Below are positions 9,188 through 17,562 of a stretch of 64,000 bases of DNA, piece after piece. The notes below the pieces were generated by a model. The model saw only the letters and a list, made by a program, of their open reading frames with translations. It was not told the origin of the DNA and searched no databases. Source of the stretch: JBEKUY01 sp049514555 (lineage in GTDB: Bacteria; Acidobacteriota; Terriglobia; Acidiferrales; UBA7541); contig JBEKUY010000006.1 in assembly GCA_049514555.1 (NCBI GenBank), positions 124,001 through 188,000 on the forward strand, read 5' to 3'. How positions within the stretch are numbered: position 1 is the stretch's first letter; each line of letters starts with the position of its first letter. A program made the translations under genes and the position numbers.

Positions 9188-9649
9188 TCAGCTGTACCCG
9201 AGCATCTGCAGCGTGCGGTGCCGCAGAATCCCGAGCTGGCGATTGAGCGGGTGCTTCCGCGTGAGGAAGGGCAGGACCGGCCGCCGGCGTTCGGTCAAGC
9301 GGTTCATGGCGATGTTCAGCCGGACGTCGCGCCGGGCGTACCTCAGGCCGCTCCGCAGCACTTCCATCGCATCTTCTTTCCGGTCCGCGGCCATGTACAC
9401 TTCCGCCAAATTCAGATAAAGCTGCGCCTGATTCCGCTTCATCCGCACCGCAGTGTCGCAGAGCTGCTCGGCCTCGGCCCAGCGCCGTTCCGATCTGGCC
9501 AGCACGACGCCCAGGTACGACATGTAATAGGGATTGGTTCTCTCGAGATCGACCGCCCGTTGCATGTACTTGAGCGCCTGTTGCGGGTAGCTATTCCGGA
9601 GCAGTGTCAGGCCCTCTTTGAACAACCCAAAGGCTTGCGTGTCCACCAT
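9188..9649 (-). CDS. Small TPR protein, copy 2
   Basis: 153 residues, the same length as the gene at 2674-3135 and alignable end to end. Shared are FK.G..LLR near the start, NPYY.S.LGV.LAR in the middle, W.EA..LC.TAVR.K, LNLAE.Y.AA.R and the tail VLPFL..KH.LNR.LG.LRHR.L. The repeats are TPR-like; no signal peptide or membrane segment is seen. The two copies are about 6 kb apart in opposite orientation, so this is an older duplication rather than a fresh tandem one. It is followed by a strong terminator at 9117-9160. Function unknown; probably a scaffold that binds a protein partner. Confidence 0.82.
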   Translation of the reverse strand: MVDTQAFGLFKEGLTLLRNSYPQQALKYMQRAVDLERTNPYYMSYLGVVLARSERRWAEAEQLCDTAVRMKRNQAQLYLNLAEVYMAADRKEDAMEVLRSGLRYARRDVRLNIAMNRLTERRRPVLPFLTRKHPLNRQLGILRHRTLQMLGYS

Positions 9650-9917
9650 CGCCTCACCTCAACCGTGGCAGGAACTGCGCGAGCGTTTCCCGTTGTCCAC
9701 TTCGAGGTACGCCCGGGAAGTTGCGTCCGGTCTGGCCGGCAACGGCCCAGCGAAAGGACAGAAGCCGTCCTGGACTTGCCGCGCTCGTTGGAAGGTACTC
9801 TCCTTCTCCATCCCCGCCTCGACAAGGCAACCTTAAATGGACGTTTGCCGGAAATCTACTGCCCCTGCGGACAGTCTTGGGACAGTGGACCGCTGGAGGG
9901 ACGTTTTCTAAGAAGGG

Positions 9918-10276
9918 CTAGCCCTTCGGTGTGCGTTTCGCTGCACTGCGCCAGCGTTCCCAGTCGGCGAGCGTCGCCGGGGCCATCGCCTTTGCCGCTT
10001 TGTGCAGCCAGCGCCCACGGCGTGAGGCCAGGTCGCGGCGCACGTCCGCAATCGCTTGGCGGCTTCCGAGGTGCATCTTGGCCGTTTCCCATCCCATTGA
10101 AAAGAGGAGTGTTTCTTCGTCGTTTTCTTCGGGAAGAGCGGACAATTCGATGCGGCAGCAGTACGGCGCGAGCCGCCGCACAAGCCATGGCCCGTGGAAA
10201 TGCAAAAGAGGGCCCTGGACCCGCACAGTACTCTGATTCAGCGCCTCGCAGTACAACTCGCTGGCCGCGCCGAGTC
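9918..10276 (-). pseudogene. 5'-truncated DUF2252-like protein remnant
   Basis: Directly downstream of glyA the minus strand carries about 119 codons that read like the C-terminus of a larger protein. Features are WLVRRLAPYCCRIELSALP, then DEETLLFSMGWETAKMHLGS, then WLHKAAKAM..TLADWERW. I associate this with the C-terminal part of DUF2252 (a predicted kinase-fold family of ~400 residues); that assignment is from memory and tentative. The frame stays open upstream only as an antisense-like shadow inside glyA, so the N-terminal ~300 residues are missing. The first possible start after glyA is a GTG at 10226 without a ribosome binding site. Most likely a decayed gene end. Confidence 0.5.
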
Positions 10277-11602
10277 CTACGCGCGTGTGTGCTGCGTTTC
10301 GGCCGGCGCTGTCGCGCCTGCCAGGCGGGCGCGTTGAAGGTAAATCGGGAAGCGCATCGCCAGCGCCGCGACCTGCGCCCGCACGCGCCCCTCGGTCGCG
10401 GTGTCGCCTAGGTGCTCGAGCACGTCCGCCAGCCAGCCGCCGATTTGCTCCATCTCCGGCTCGAGCATGCCCCGGCTCGTGACCGACGGGCTGCCCAGGC
10501 GGATTCCGCCGCCCTTGGCCGGCGGCAGCGGATCGAAGGGAATCGCGTTCTTGTTGACGGTGATGCCGGCGCGGTCGAGAGCCGTTTGGGCGTCGCGTCC
10601 GGTGAGCCCGCGCGTGTGCAGCTCGACGAGGAAAAGGTGATTGTCGGTCCCGCCCGAAACGATGCGGAAGCCGCGTTTCGCCACGACTGCGGCGAGCGCC
10701 TTCGCGTTGGCCACGACCTGCTTTTGGTATTCGCGGAATTCCGGCTCCATCGCTTCCTTCAAACAAACAGCCTTCGCCGCGATCGTGTGTACGAGTGGTC
10801 CGCCCTGCGTTCCCGGAAACGTCACCCGATCGAGGTCCTTCATGTATTCTTCGCGGCAGAAAACCAGGCCGCCGCGTGGCCCGCGCAGCGTCTTGTGCGT
10901 GGTGGTGGAAACAAAGTCCGCATGCGGCACCGGACTCGGGTGCACTCCCGCGGCGACGAGCCCCGCAATATGGGCCATGTCCACGAACAGCATCGCGCCC
11001 ACCGATTTCGCAACTTTCCCCAGCCGCGCGAAATCAATGATCCGCGAATATGCGCTCGCCCCCACCACAACCATCTTGGGCTTGTGTTCTTGCGCCAGCC
11101 GATCCACCTCGTCGTAGTCGATGGTCTCGGTGTCCTGGCGCACGCCGTAGGCTACGAATTTGTACATTTTCCCCGAGAAATTGAGCGGGTGGCCGTGCGT
11201 CAGGTGGCCGCCATGCGCCAGGTTCATGCCCAGGACCGTGTCGCCCGGCTGCAGCGCCGTCATGTAAACCGCGATGTTCGCCTGCGTGCCCGAATGCGCC
11301 TGCACGTTGACGTGCTCGGCGCCGAAGAGCGCCTTGGCGCGGTCAATCGCCAACTGCTCGACCTGGTCGGTGAATTCGCACCCGCCGTAATACCGCTTGC
11401 CGGGATAGCCCTCGGCGTACTTGTTGGTGAAAACCGAGCCCATCGCCTCGAGCACCGCTTCGGAGACGAGGTTCTCCGATGGGATCAGCTCCAGCGTTGT
11501 CGTTTGCCGCTGCGCTTCGCTGCGCAGGAGCGCCGCGATTTCCGGGTCGGTCAGCTCCAGCGGACGCTTCATCCGCTCATTCGCTGCTGTCGTCTGGCTC
11601 AT
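10277..11602 (-). CDS. glyA: Serine hydroxymethyltransferase
   Basis: PLP enzyme converting serine and tetrahydrofolate to glycine and 5,10-methylene-THF, the main source of one-carbon units. 441 residues, about 20 longer than usual because of N- and C-terminal extensions. The PLP lysine is in DFVSTTTHKTLRGPRGGLVF. Other hallmarks are SENLVSEAVLEA, YAEGYPGKRYYGGCE, and the C-terminal TSRGM segment. It sits 14 bp downstream of rpiB on the same strand, suggesting an operon. Its one-carbon product ties in with the methionine genes elsewhere in the window. Confidence 0.97.
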   Translation of the reverse strand: MSQTTAANERMKRPLELTDPEIAALLRSEAQRQTTTLELIPSENLVSEAVLEAMGSVFTNKYAEGYPGKRYYGGCEFTDQVEQLAIDRAKALFGAEHVNVQAHSGTQANIAVYMTALQPGDTVLGMNLAHGGHLTHGHPLNFSGKMYKFVAYGVRQDTETIDYDEVDRLAQEHKPKMVVVGASAYSRIIDFARLGKVAKSVGAMLFVDMAHIAGLVAAGVHPSPVPHADFVSTTTHKTLRGPRGGLVFCREEYMKDLDRVTFPGTQGGPLVHTIAAKAVCLKEAMEPEFREYQKQVVANAKALAAVVAKRGFRIVSGGTDNHLFLVELHTRGLTGRDAQTALDRAGITVNKNAIPFDPLPPAKGGGIRLGSPSVTSRGMLEPEMEQIGGWLADVLEHLGDTATEGRVRAQVAALAMRFPIYLQRARLAGATAPAETQHTRA

Positions 11603-11616
11603 TCGCTCTGCTCCCT

Positions 11617-12111
11617 TTATGCGTTCGGCGCCGCCGTGCTTCCCCGGCGCTCTTCCGTTTCGATCTGAGCAATCTTATTCACGCGTCGCTGGTGGCGGCC
11701 TCCGGCGAAGCGCGCGCTGAGAAACGTCTTCACGATCTGGATGGCCTGCGCCTCGTTCACCACGCGCCCGCCCAAGGTCAACACGTTGGCGTCGTTATGC
11801 TCGCGAGCCAGCCGGGCCGTCATCTCATCGTGCGCCACTGCCGCGCGAATGCCCGGCACCTTGTTCGCCACGATGGCCATGCCGATGCCCGTCCCGCAAA
11901 CACCGATCCCGAGATCGTCCTCGCCGCGCGCCACGCGCTCGCCCACCGCCTTGCCGTAGTCGGGATAGTCCACCGCCTCCTCGGACCACGTCCCGAGGTC
12001 GTCCACCGCATATCCCGCTTCTTCGAGGTACTGCTTGATGGTTTCCTTTATGTGGTAGCCGGCGTGGTCTGCGCCCAGCGCAATCCGTGGCTTCGCATTG
12101 GGATCGGTCAT
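11617..12111 (-). CDS. rpiB: Ribose-5-phosphate isomerase B
   Basis: 164-residue RpiB/LacAB-family isomerase interconverting ribose-5-phosphate and ribulose-5-phosphate in the pentose phosphate pathway. The active-site features ALGADHAGYHIKE, the Cys of GVCGTGIGMAIVANK and the following R-A-A-V-AHDEM segment are intact. A ~20-residue Arg/Glu-rich tail extends past the typical end (~145-150 residues). It is the first gene of an rpiB-glyA pair, an arrangement seen in many bacteria. Confidence 0.95.
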   Translation of the reverse strand: MTDPNAKPRIALGADHAGYHIKETIKQYLEEAGYAVDDLGTWSEEAVDYPDYGKAVGERVARGEDDLGIGVCGTGIGMAIVANKVPGIRAAVAHDEMTARLAREHNDANVLTLGGRVVNEAQAIQIVKTFLSARFAGGRHQRRVNKIAQIETEERRGSTAAPNA

Positions 12112-12335
12112 GAAGGGCTCCAGTCTAGCGGAATCGCGTCCCGATTTCCATGCCCCGCAGTTTGTAGCGCCGGCCTCGCGCCGACAGAATCGCCTGCCTT
12201 AGGTCTTGCGTAACCCTCCTATCGGTCTGGCGACTGGCCCTGCCTCCCCGATAGCTCTTCCTGCAGGGGCGACTTTATCCTTTCAAGCTGATTTCCGTAA
12301 CCTCGGAGAATTGCAGAGTGGCGTCTCCCGCCCTT

Positions 12336-12743
12336 CTAATGGGTAACGGCCGGGGCGCGGCACTTCGCGATGTCCGACAGCAGGTCGGGCGCGGCGGGGT
12401 CGCGCTCCAGATGGGGATAGCGCTCGCCGCCGTGGTAGTCGAGGCGGTAAGTCTTGAGGAAATCGTCGTTGTCCACGAGCAGCTCGATCGGCTGCGACGA
12501 GTTTTTCGCGGCGCGAATTGCCTCGCGCAGGATTTCCGCGGACCAGCGGCGGCCATTGACAGCTAGGAGTTTTGCCCCTGCGGGAATACCCGCCTGGCCC
12601 GCGGGAGTTCCGGGAATCACGTCGCGGAACTTGCTGTCGTCCTCCCCACCGGGAAAGTAAATCATGAACCCGAGCGAGTACCGCGCGTCGAGGTACTGAT
12701 CCGCGATTTCCACGGAGCGCCCGGCCCGTGCGACGTGTTTCAC
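12336..12743 (-). pseudogene. C-terminal (PDZ) fragment of an M61 glycyl-aminopeptidase-like protein
   Basis: 135 codons encode only the PDZ-like end of an M61-type peptidase: YSLGFMIYF, then VIPGTPAGQAGIPAGAKLLAVNGRRW, then PIELLVDNDDFLKTY, and YHGGERYPHLERD. Full-length relatives are about 600 residues and carry the HExxH catalytic domain, which is absent here. A GTG at 12743 has AAGGGAG 8 bases upstream, so the piece could still be translated as a stand-alone PDZ protein. The 5' side runs into the divergent lipoprotein gene (12814), showing where the gene was cut off. Either a pseudogene or a domesticated PDZ fragment. Confidence 0.6.
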
Positions 12744-12813
12744 GCGCAAATCTCCCTTGACTTCAATCGCGCACGTACATAGAAGGTATACGCAAGAGAG
12801 CTGCGTCGCTGCA

Positions 12814-13257
12814 ATGAGCGGCGAACGGAGGGCCACGGTGAGAAGCGGAGTGTGCTGGCTTGCTCTATTGGCCATTTCCATTGGCGTTGGGTGCGGGAAC
12901 ACCATGCAAGATGTCGGACTCGGCAGAGCCGGAGTGCTTAAGTTCCATCAGCAGCTCGATGCCGCCCAATACGATGAAATCTATGCTTCGGCTGCGCCCG
13001 AGTTACGCAATGCGAGTAGCCGCGACGACTTGCTGGCCCTCCTGTCCGCCGTCCATCGCAAACTCGGAAATGTCCAGGATCCCGCGCAAACGCAGTTCAA
13101 CGTGAATTGGACAACTTCGGGTACGCGCGTTGTCCTTGTATACCATACGAAATTTGCCCTCGCCGACGCAGATGAGACTTTCACTTGGCAGATTGCGGAT
13201 GGGAAGGCTTTTCTCCTCGGCTACCACATCAACTCCCTCGCCCTCGTCACGAAATGA
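12814..13257 (+). CDS. Small predicted lipoprotein, DUF4019/DUF3887-like
   Basis: 147 residues. The N-terminus has basic residues, then a hydrophobic stretch (CWLALLAISIGVGCG) with a Cys about residue 28 that could be lipidated, although the -3 position is Gly and the lipobox is weak. The rest (VLKFHQQLDAAQYDEIYASAAPELR..) has the fold pattern of NTF2-like DUF4019/DUF3887 proteins with a beta-rich end (WQIADGKAFLLGYHINSL). The start at 12814 is preferred over 12757 because it places the signal sequence at the N-terminus. Probably an envelope protein of unknown role. Confidence 0.65.
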   Translation: MSGERRATVRSGVCWLALLAISIGVGCGNTMQDVGLGRAGVLKFHQQLDAAQYDEIYASAAPELRNASSRDDLLALLSAVHRKLGNVQDPAQTQFNVNWTTSGTRVVLVYHTKFALADADETFTWQIADGKAFLLGYHINSLALVTK

Positions 13258-13361
13258 CCTGCCAAGCGTGTGTGTTGCTTGTGAGGCTCATTCGTGGGGC
13301 GGTAAGATGAGCTTTGCCTGGCTCTATGGGTACGATCCAACACCGAAAATGGAGTAAGCCC

Positions 13362-14936
13362 GTGTCGAAGACTGAGGTGAAGCTTGACCGCGGCGAATTC
13401 TCCAATGAGCCGCAAACGGATTTCACAAAGCCCGAAAACACGCGGGCGATGAAAGAAGCGCTCAAGAAAGTCGCGGGTGAATTCGGCCGAGAGTATCCGA
13501 TCTGCATTGGTGGTCGGTCCGTCACGACCAAAGAAAAAAGGGCTTCTACGAATCCCTCCCACCCGTCCCAGGTGATCGGGGTTTTCCCGGTGGCCACGGC
13601 GGAGATGGCCGTGCGCGCCATCGAGGCGGCACACGATGCTTTTGATTCGTGGAAGCGCGTTCCCGCACGGGAGCGCGCCGAGTGCCTGTTCCGCGCCGCG
13701 AAAATCCTGCGCGAGCGCAAGATGGAAATGTCCGGGCTCCTCTGTTACGAGGCGGGCAAGACCTGGGGTGAGGCGGATGCGGATACCGCGGAAGCGATCG
13801 ACTTTTGCGAATTCTACGCGCGGGAAATGCTTCGGCTTGCCGGCCCACAGCCGTTGACGCCGCTGAAGGGCGAAAAGAACTACCTTGTGTACATCGCCCT
13901 GGGCGTCGGCGCCGTGATTCCCCCATGGAATTTCCCCTGCGCGATTATGGCCGGGATGACTGTGGCCGCGTTGGTGACCGGCAACACCGTCGTGCTCAAG
14001 CCCGCGAGCGATACGCCCACGATCGCCGCAAGATTTGTCGATATCCTCTACGAGGCCGGCTTTCCGAGGGAGGCGCTCAACTTCATCACCGGCCCGGGCA
14101 GCGCGATCGGGGACACCATCGTCCAGCACCCCAAGACCCGGTTCATCGCCTTTACCGGTTCAAGAGAGGTGGGGCTGCGGATCAGCGAGCTCGCCGCGAA
14201 GGCCGTGCCCGGCCAGATTTGGATCAAACGCGCGATTCTCGAAATGGGAGGCAAGGACGCGATCATCGTGGACGAAGACGCTGACCTCGGCGCTGCCGTC
14301 GAAGGCGTCGTGGTTTCCGCGTTTGGCTACCAGGGACAGAAGTGCTCCGCATGCTCGCGCGCCATCGTCGCGGAGAAGGTCCACGACGCCTTTGTCGAGA
14401 AGCTGATCGACCGGGCGAAGAAAATCGCCGTGGGCCCCAGCGAAAATCCAGCCCACCAGATGGGTCCTGTCATCAATGAATCTGCGATGAAGAGGATACT
14501 CGATTACATCAAGGTGGGAATGAGGGAAGGGAAACTCGTTCTCGGCGGCAAGCCTGCCGAGGGTGATGGCCACTTCATCCAGCCGACCATTTTCACCGGC
14601 GTGGATCCCCAGTCCCGCATCGCACAGGAAGAGATTTTCGGCCCCGTCCTTGCCGTGATCGAAGCGCGCAACTTCGACCATGCCCTTGAGGTTGCCAATG
14701 ACACCGAGTTTGGCCTCACTGGTGCCGTGTACTCTCGCAATCGGGAAAAGCTTGAGAAGGCGGCCGAGCTCTTCCACGTGGGCAATCTCTACTTCAACCG
14801 CAAGTGCACCGGCGCGATGGTCGGTGCGCACCCCTTCGGCGGCTTCAATATGTCGGGCACCGATTCGAAGGCCGGCGGGAGAGATTACCTGTTGCTCTTC
14901 CTGCAGGCCAAAGCCGTCTCCGAAAAGACCGTGTAG
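13362..14936 (+). CDS. pruA: L-glutamate gamma-semialdehyde (1-pyrroline-5-carboxylate) dehydrogenase
   Basis: 524-residue NAD-dependent aldehyde dehydrogenase oxidising glutamate semialdehyde to glutamate, the last step of proline breakdown. The catalytic Cys is in GYQGQKCSACSRAIV and the general-base Glu in ILEMGGKDA; PWNFPCAIMAGM and GSREVGLRI mark the NAD site. FNRKCTGAMVGAHPFGG near the end is typical of the P5CDH subgroup. The GTG at 13362 is chosen because GGAG lies 7 bases upstream; a longer frame from 13314 adds 16 residues without support. No proline dehydrogenase gene is nearby. Confidence 0.92.
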   Translation: MSKTEVKLDRGEFSNEPQTDFTKPENTRAMKEALKKVAGEFGREYPICIGGRSVTTKEKRASTNPSHPSQVIGVFPVATAEMAVRAIEAAHDAFDSWKRVPARERAECLFRAAKILRERKMEMSGLLCYEAGKTWGEADADTAEAIDFCEFYAREMLRLAGPQPLTPLKGEKNYLVYIALGVGAVIPPWNFPCAIMAGMTVAALVTGNTVVLKPASDTPTIAARFVDILYEAGFPREALNFITGPGSAIGDTIVQHPKTRFIAFTGSREVGLRISELAAKAVPGQIWIKRAILEMGGKDAIIVDEDADLGAAVEGVVVSAFGYQGQKCSACSRAIVAEKVHDAFVEKLIDRAKKIAVGPSENPAHQMGPVINESAMKRILDYIKVGMREGKLVLGGKPAEGDGHFIQPTIFTGVDPQSRIAQEEIFGPVLAVIEARNFDHALEVANDTEFGLTGAVYSRNREKLEKAAELFHVGNLYFNRKCTGAMVGAHPFGGFNMSGTDSKAGGRDYLLLFLQAKAVSEKTV

Positions 14937-15100
14937 GCCCGCCGAAACGCGTTTCCCGCCGATGGCTGCGCCCTGTGGGACCATCGCTCGACTCGCGCTC
15001 CTCTCTGCTGCCGGGCATGCCGGGTGTGAGCTTGCGCCCCTGAAGGTGGCTCACATTGTGCCGCCCCGTCGCGATGCGGAGATGCGATAGACTAGCGGGC

Positions 15101-16963
15101 ATGACTGGCGGAGGATCGTCCCGGAGAATCCGGAACGCTGTGCTATTTCTGCTCGCGTGGGGAGTGAGCGGCGTCTACATGGCCACCCAACTTCGTCGCG
15201 GGTGGATCCCCCACGACGAAGGCTCTCTGGCGCAGAGCGCAGAGCGCGTCATGAGCGGCGAGCTGCCGCACCGCGATTTTACCGAGCTATACACCGGCGG
15301 CCTGACGTTCCTCAATTCCTTCGCCTTCCGCCACCTGGGCGTCAACCTGTTCTCTCTCCGCATCGTGCTCTTTGTGTTTTTTCTCGCCTGGGTACCGGCC
15401 GTCTATTTCATTGCCACGGAACTCGCTCCTGGATGGGCTGCCGCCGGCATCACGCTACTCGCCGTTTCCTGGAGCGTGCCCAATTACGCCGCTGCGGTGC
15501 CTTCTTGGTACAGCCTTTTCTTCGCCACGTTCGGAATCGCGGCGCTGTTTCGCTACGTGAAGAAGCCGGCGGTAGTGTGGCTGGTTCTCGCTGGGGTTTG
15601 TGTTGGGCTATCTTTCCTGGTGAAGAGCGTCGCCCTCTATTTTCTTGCCGCAGTCCTCATCTACTTGATCTTCCGCGAGCAGTCTTTTCCCGCGGCCCGC
15701 GCGGTGGAAACCAGCCGGCGCGGGCGCCTGTACTTTGCGTTCGTTGTTTGTTCCGTACTTGCACTCGTGGCGTTGCTGGTGGTGCTCGTGCAAGGACGCC
15801 ATCAAGGGTCGGAGTATCTCGAGTATGTATTGCCTGCTGCGACGCTGGGTTTTCTTCTCGTCGCCAGGGAAGGGCGGCGGATGCCTGGAACGGCCCGTGA
15901 GCGATTCACGACGCTCTTCCGGATGGTTGCGCCTCTCCTCGCTGGAGCCGCTCTGCCCATCGCACTCTTTCTGTGGCCCTACGTGAAGTCCCATTCGTTG
16001 CCTGCATTCGCGATGGGAGTTTTCGTCCTCCCGGCCAAACGTATCTCCGGCGCGACCATGTTCCCGCCGGCCATTGTTACCAGGCTCCCCACGCTGCTAC
16101 TTGCCGGAGTCGTAATTCTTCTCGCGAAGAGCCGCGGCTGGCTGCGCCAAGCAGGCAGCGCAGGATTCTTTGTGCTGCTTGCAGTTCTGCTCGCCCTAGC
16201 CTACCGGTATCCTGCAGCCTATCGAGTTGTCTGGCACACTGCCGAGGGGTTGATACCGTTGCTCGCCCTGCTATGCATCGCCCGTCTCTTGGGCTACCCG
16301 CGAAGCTTGCCGCCGGTCGCAGCTTCCGACCAAGAACGCTTACTCCTGCTCGCCGGCGCGGCTTCTCTCTGCTCGGTCGTACGGTTCCCGTTTGCGGCGG
16401 AAATCTACTTCTGTTACGTTGCGCCTCTGGTCGTATTGGCCGGTGCGGCGCTCTTGAAGACAGTTCCATCGGTGCCTCGCACGGTTCGAGTCGCGCTGGG
16501 CGGATACTATCTCGTCTTCGCGGTGTTCCTCTTTGCTCCGGGATTCTTGGACGACATGGGAAAGGGATTCGGACCCGACCTTCAGGTGGCCACGCTCGAC
16601 CTCGCCAGGGCAGGCCGGCTCCGCGTTTCCCTGGAAACGGCTGGCGTGTACGAGCGCCTCGTCCCATTTATCAACGAACACGCCGCGAACGGAGAAATCC
16701 TCGCCGGTCCCGACTGCCCGGAAGTGTATTTCCTGACAGGAAAGCGGAATCCGACGCCAATGCTTTTCGATTTCTTCGTGGATCAGCGAGTGAGAGACCG
16801 GCAAATCTTGCGCCTCGCCAACGATCCCGCGATCAAGGTGCTGGTCGTCAATACGGAGCCTGGATTCTCGGGGTCCTACGCGGAAGAGTCATATCGAAAA
16901 ATCGCCGGGCAATTCGACGATGAGGAAGATATCGGCAACTTCGAAGTCTGGTGGCGACAGTGA
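15101..16963 (+). CDS. Polytopic GT-C-type glycosyltransferase (PMT/ArnT-like)
   Basis: 620-residue membrane protein with about 10-12 predicted helices and a short soluble C-terminal domain. The first periplasmic loop carries the acidic motif WIPHDEGSLAQSAERVMSG, typical of lipid-sugar-dependent GT-C enzymes, which use a polyprenyl-phosphate sugar donor. It heads a tight cluster with two methyltransferases and a DPM1-like GT2. The GT2 would make the polyprenyl-phosphate sugar that this protein transfers (inference). Start at 15101 chosen because the sequence before is non-hydrophobic and lacks a ribosome binding site; 15056 is possible. Acceptor unknown. Confidence 0.8.
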   Translation: MTGGGSSRRIRNAVLFLLAWGVSGVYMATQLRRGWIPHDEGSLAQSAERVMSGELPHRDFTELYTGGLTFLNSFAFRHLGVNLFSLRIVLFVFFLAWVPAVYFIATELAPGWAAAGITLLAVSWSVPNYAAAVPSWYSLFFATFGIAALFRYVKKPAVVWLVLAGVCVGLSFLVKSVALYFLAAVLIYLIFREQSFPAARAVETSRRGRLYFAFVVCSVLALVALLVVLVQGRHQGSEYLEYVLPAATLGFLLVAREGRRMPGTARERFTTLFRMVAPLLAGAALPIALFLWPYVKSHSLPAFAMGVFVLPAKRISGATMFPPAIVTRLPTLLLAGVVILLAKSRGWLRQAGSAGFFVLLAVLLALAYRYPAAYRVVWHTAEGLIPLLALLCIARLLGYPRSLPPVAASDQERLLLLAGAASLCSVVRFPFAAEIYFCYVAPLVVLAGAALLKTVPSVPRTVRVALGGYYLVFAVFLFAPGFLDDMGKGFGPDLQVATLDLARAGRLRVSLETAGVYERLVPFINEHAANGEILAGPDCPEVYFLTGKRNPTPMLFDFFVDQRVRDRQILRLANDPAIKVLVVNTEPGFSGSYAEESYRKIAGQFDDEEDIGNFEVWWRQ

Positions 16964-17562
16964 AATTCGCGGACGCGATCCTTGAACAAACGTTTCTCTA
17001 CCGGCTGATCCAATGGCCGTTTGCCATGAAAAAGCTCGCGCCTCTCCTGGCCTGCAATGATCTCCAGCGCGTGCGGCGCGTCCTCGACGTGGGCTGCGGC
17101 CCCGGAACCAACGCCGGGCTGTTCGTCTCCGCCGATTACCTCGGCGTGGACATCAATCCTCGCTACGTCGCGTGGGCCCGGCGCCATTATCAGCGCGAAT
17201 TCATCGTCGCGGATATTCGCCATCACGACTTTTCCGCGGGCCAGAGCTTCGACTTCGTCCTCGTCAACAGTTTTTTGCACCACCTCTCCGATGAGGAGGC
17301 CCGGCGCGTCCTGGCGGCGGTGGCGGCCGTGGTTTCTCCGGAGGGCTTCGTTCACGTGCTGGACCTTGTCCTTCCCGAGAGGCCTTCCGTCGCGCGTTGG
17401 CTTGCGCGCCACGACCGCGGTCACCACGCGCGCCCGCTGGCAGCCTGGCGCGCTCTGTTCGACAGCAGTTTCGATGTTGCCGTTTTTGAACCGTACGCGG
17501 TCCCATTGCTTGGCGTGCCGCTCTGGCATATGGTGTATTGCAAGGGACGAGCAAAGCCATGA
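16951..17562 (+). CDS. Class I SAM-dependent methyltransferase
   Basis: 203 residues with motif I VLDVGCGPGTNAGLF, an acidic end of strand 2 (LGVDINPRYV) and the motif IV/post region DFVLVNSFLHHL. The start is a GTG at 16951 (overlapping the upstream stop by 13 bp) or the GTG at 16960, which overlaps the TGA; either way translation is coupled to the GT-C gene. It ends in an ATGA overlap with the GT2 gene. Probably modifies a sugar or lipid intermediate of the cluster; acceptor not predictable. Confidence 0.85.
   Translation: MATVKFADAILEQTFLYRLIQWPFAMKKLAPLLACNDLQRVRRVLDVGCGPGTNAGLFVSADYLGVDINPRYVAWARRHYQREFIVADIRHHDFSAGQSFDFVLVNSFLHHLSDEEARRVLAAVAAVVSPEGFVHVLDLVLPERPSVARWLARHDRGHHARPLAAWRALFDSSFDVAVFEPYAVPLLGVPLWHMVYCKGRAKP

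Noticed and set aside
9918..10766. 282-residue minus-strand ORF as a full gene
   Set aside because: Its first ~163 codons are an Arg/Gly/Pro-rich frame shadow of glyA; only the part after 10277 looks coding.
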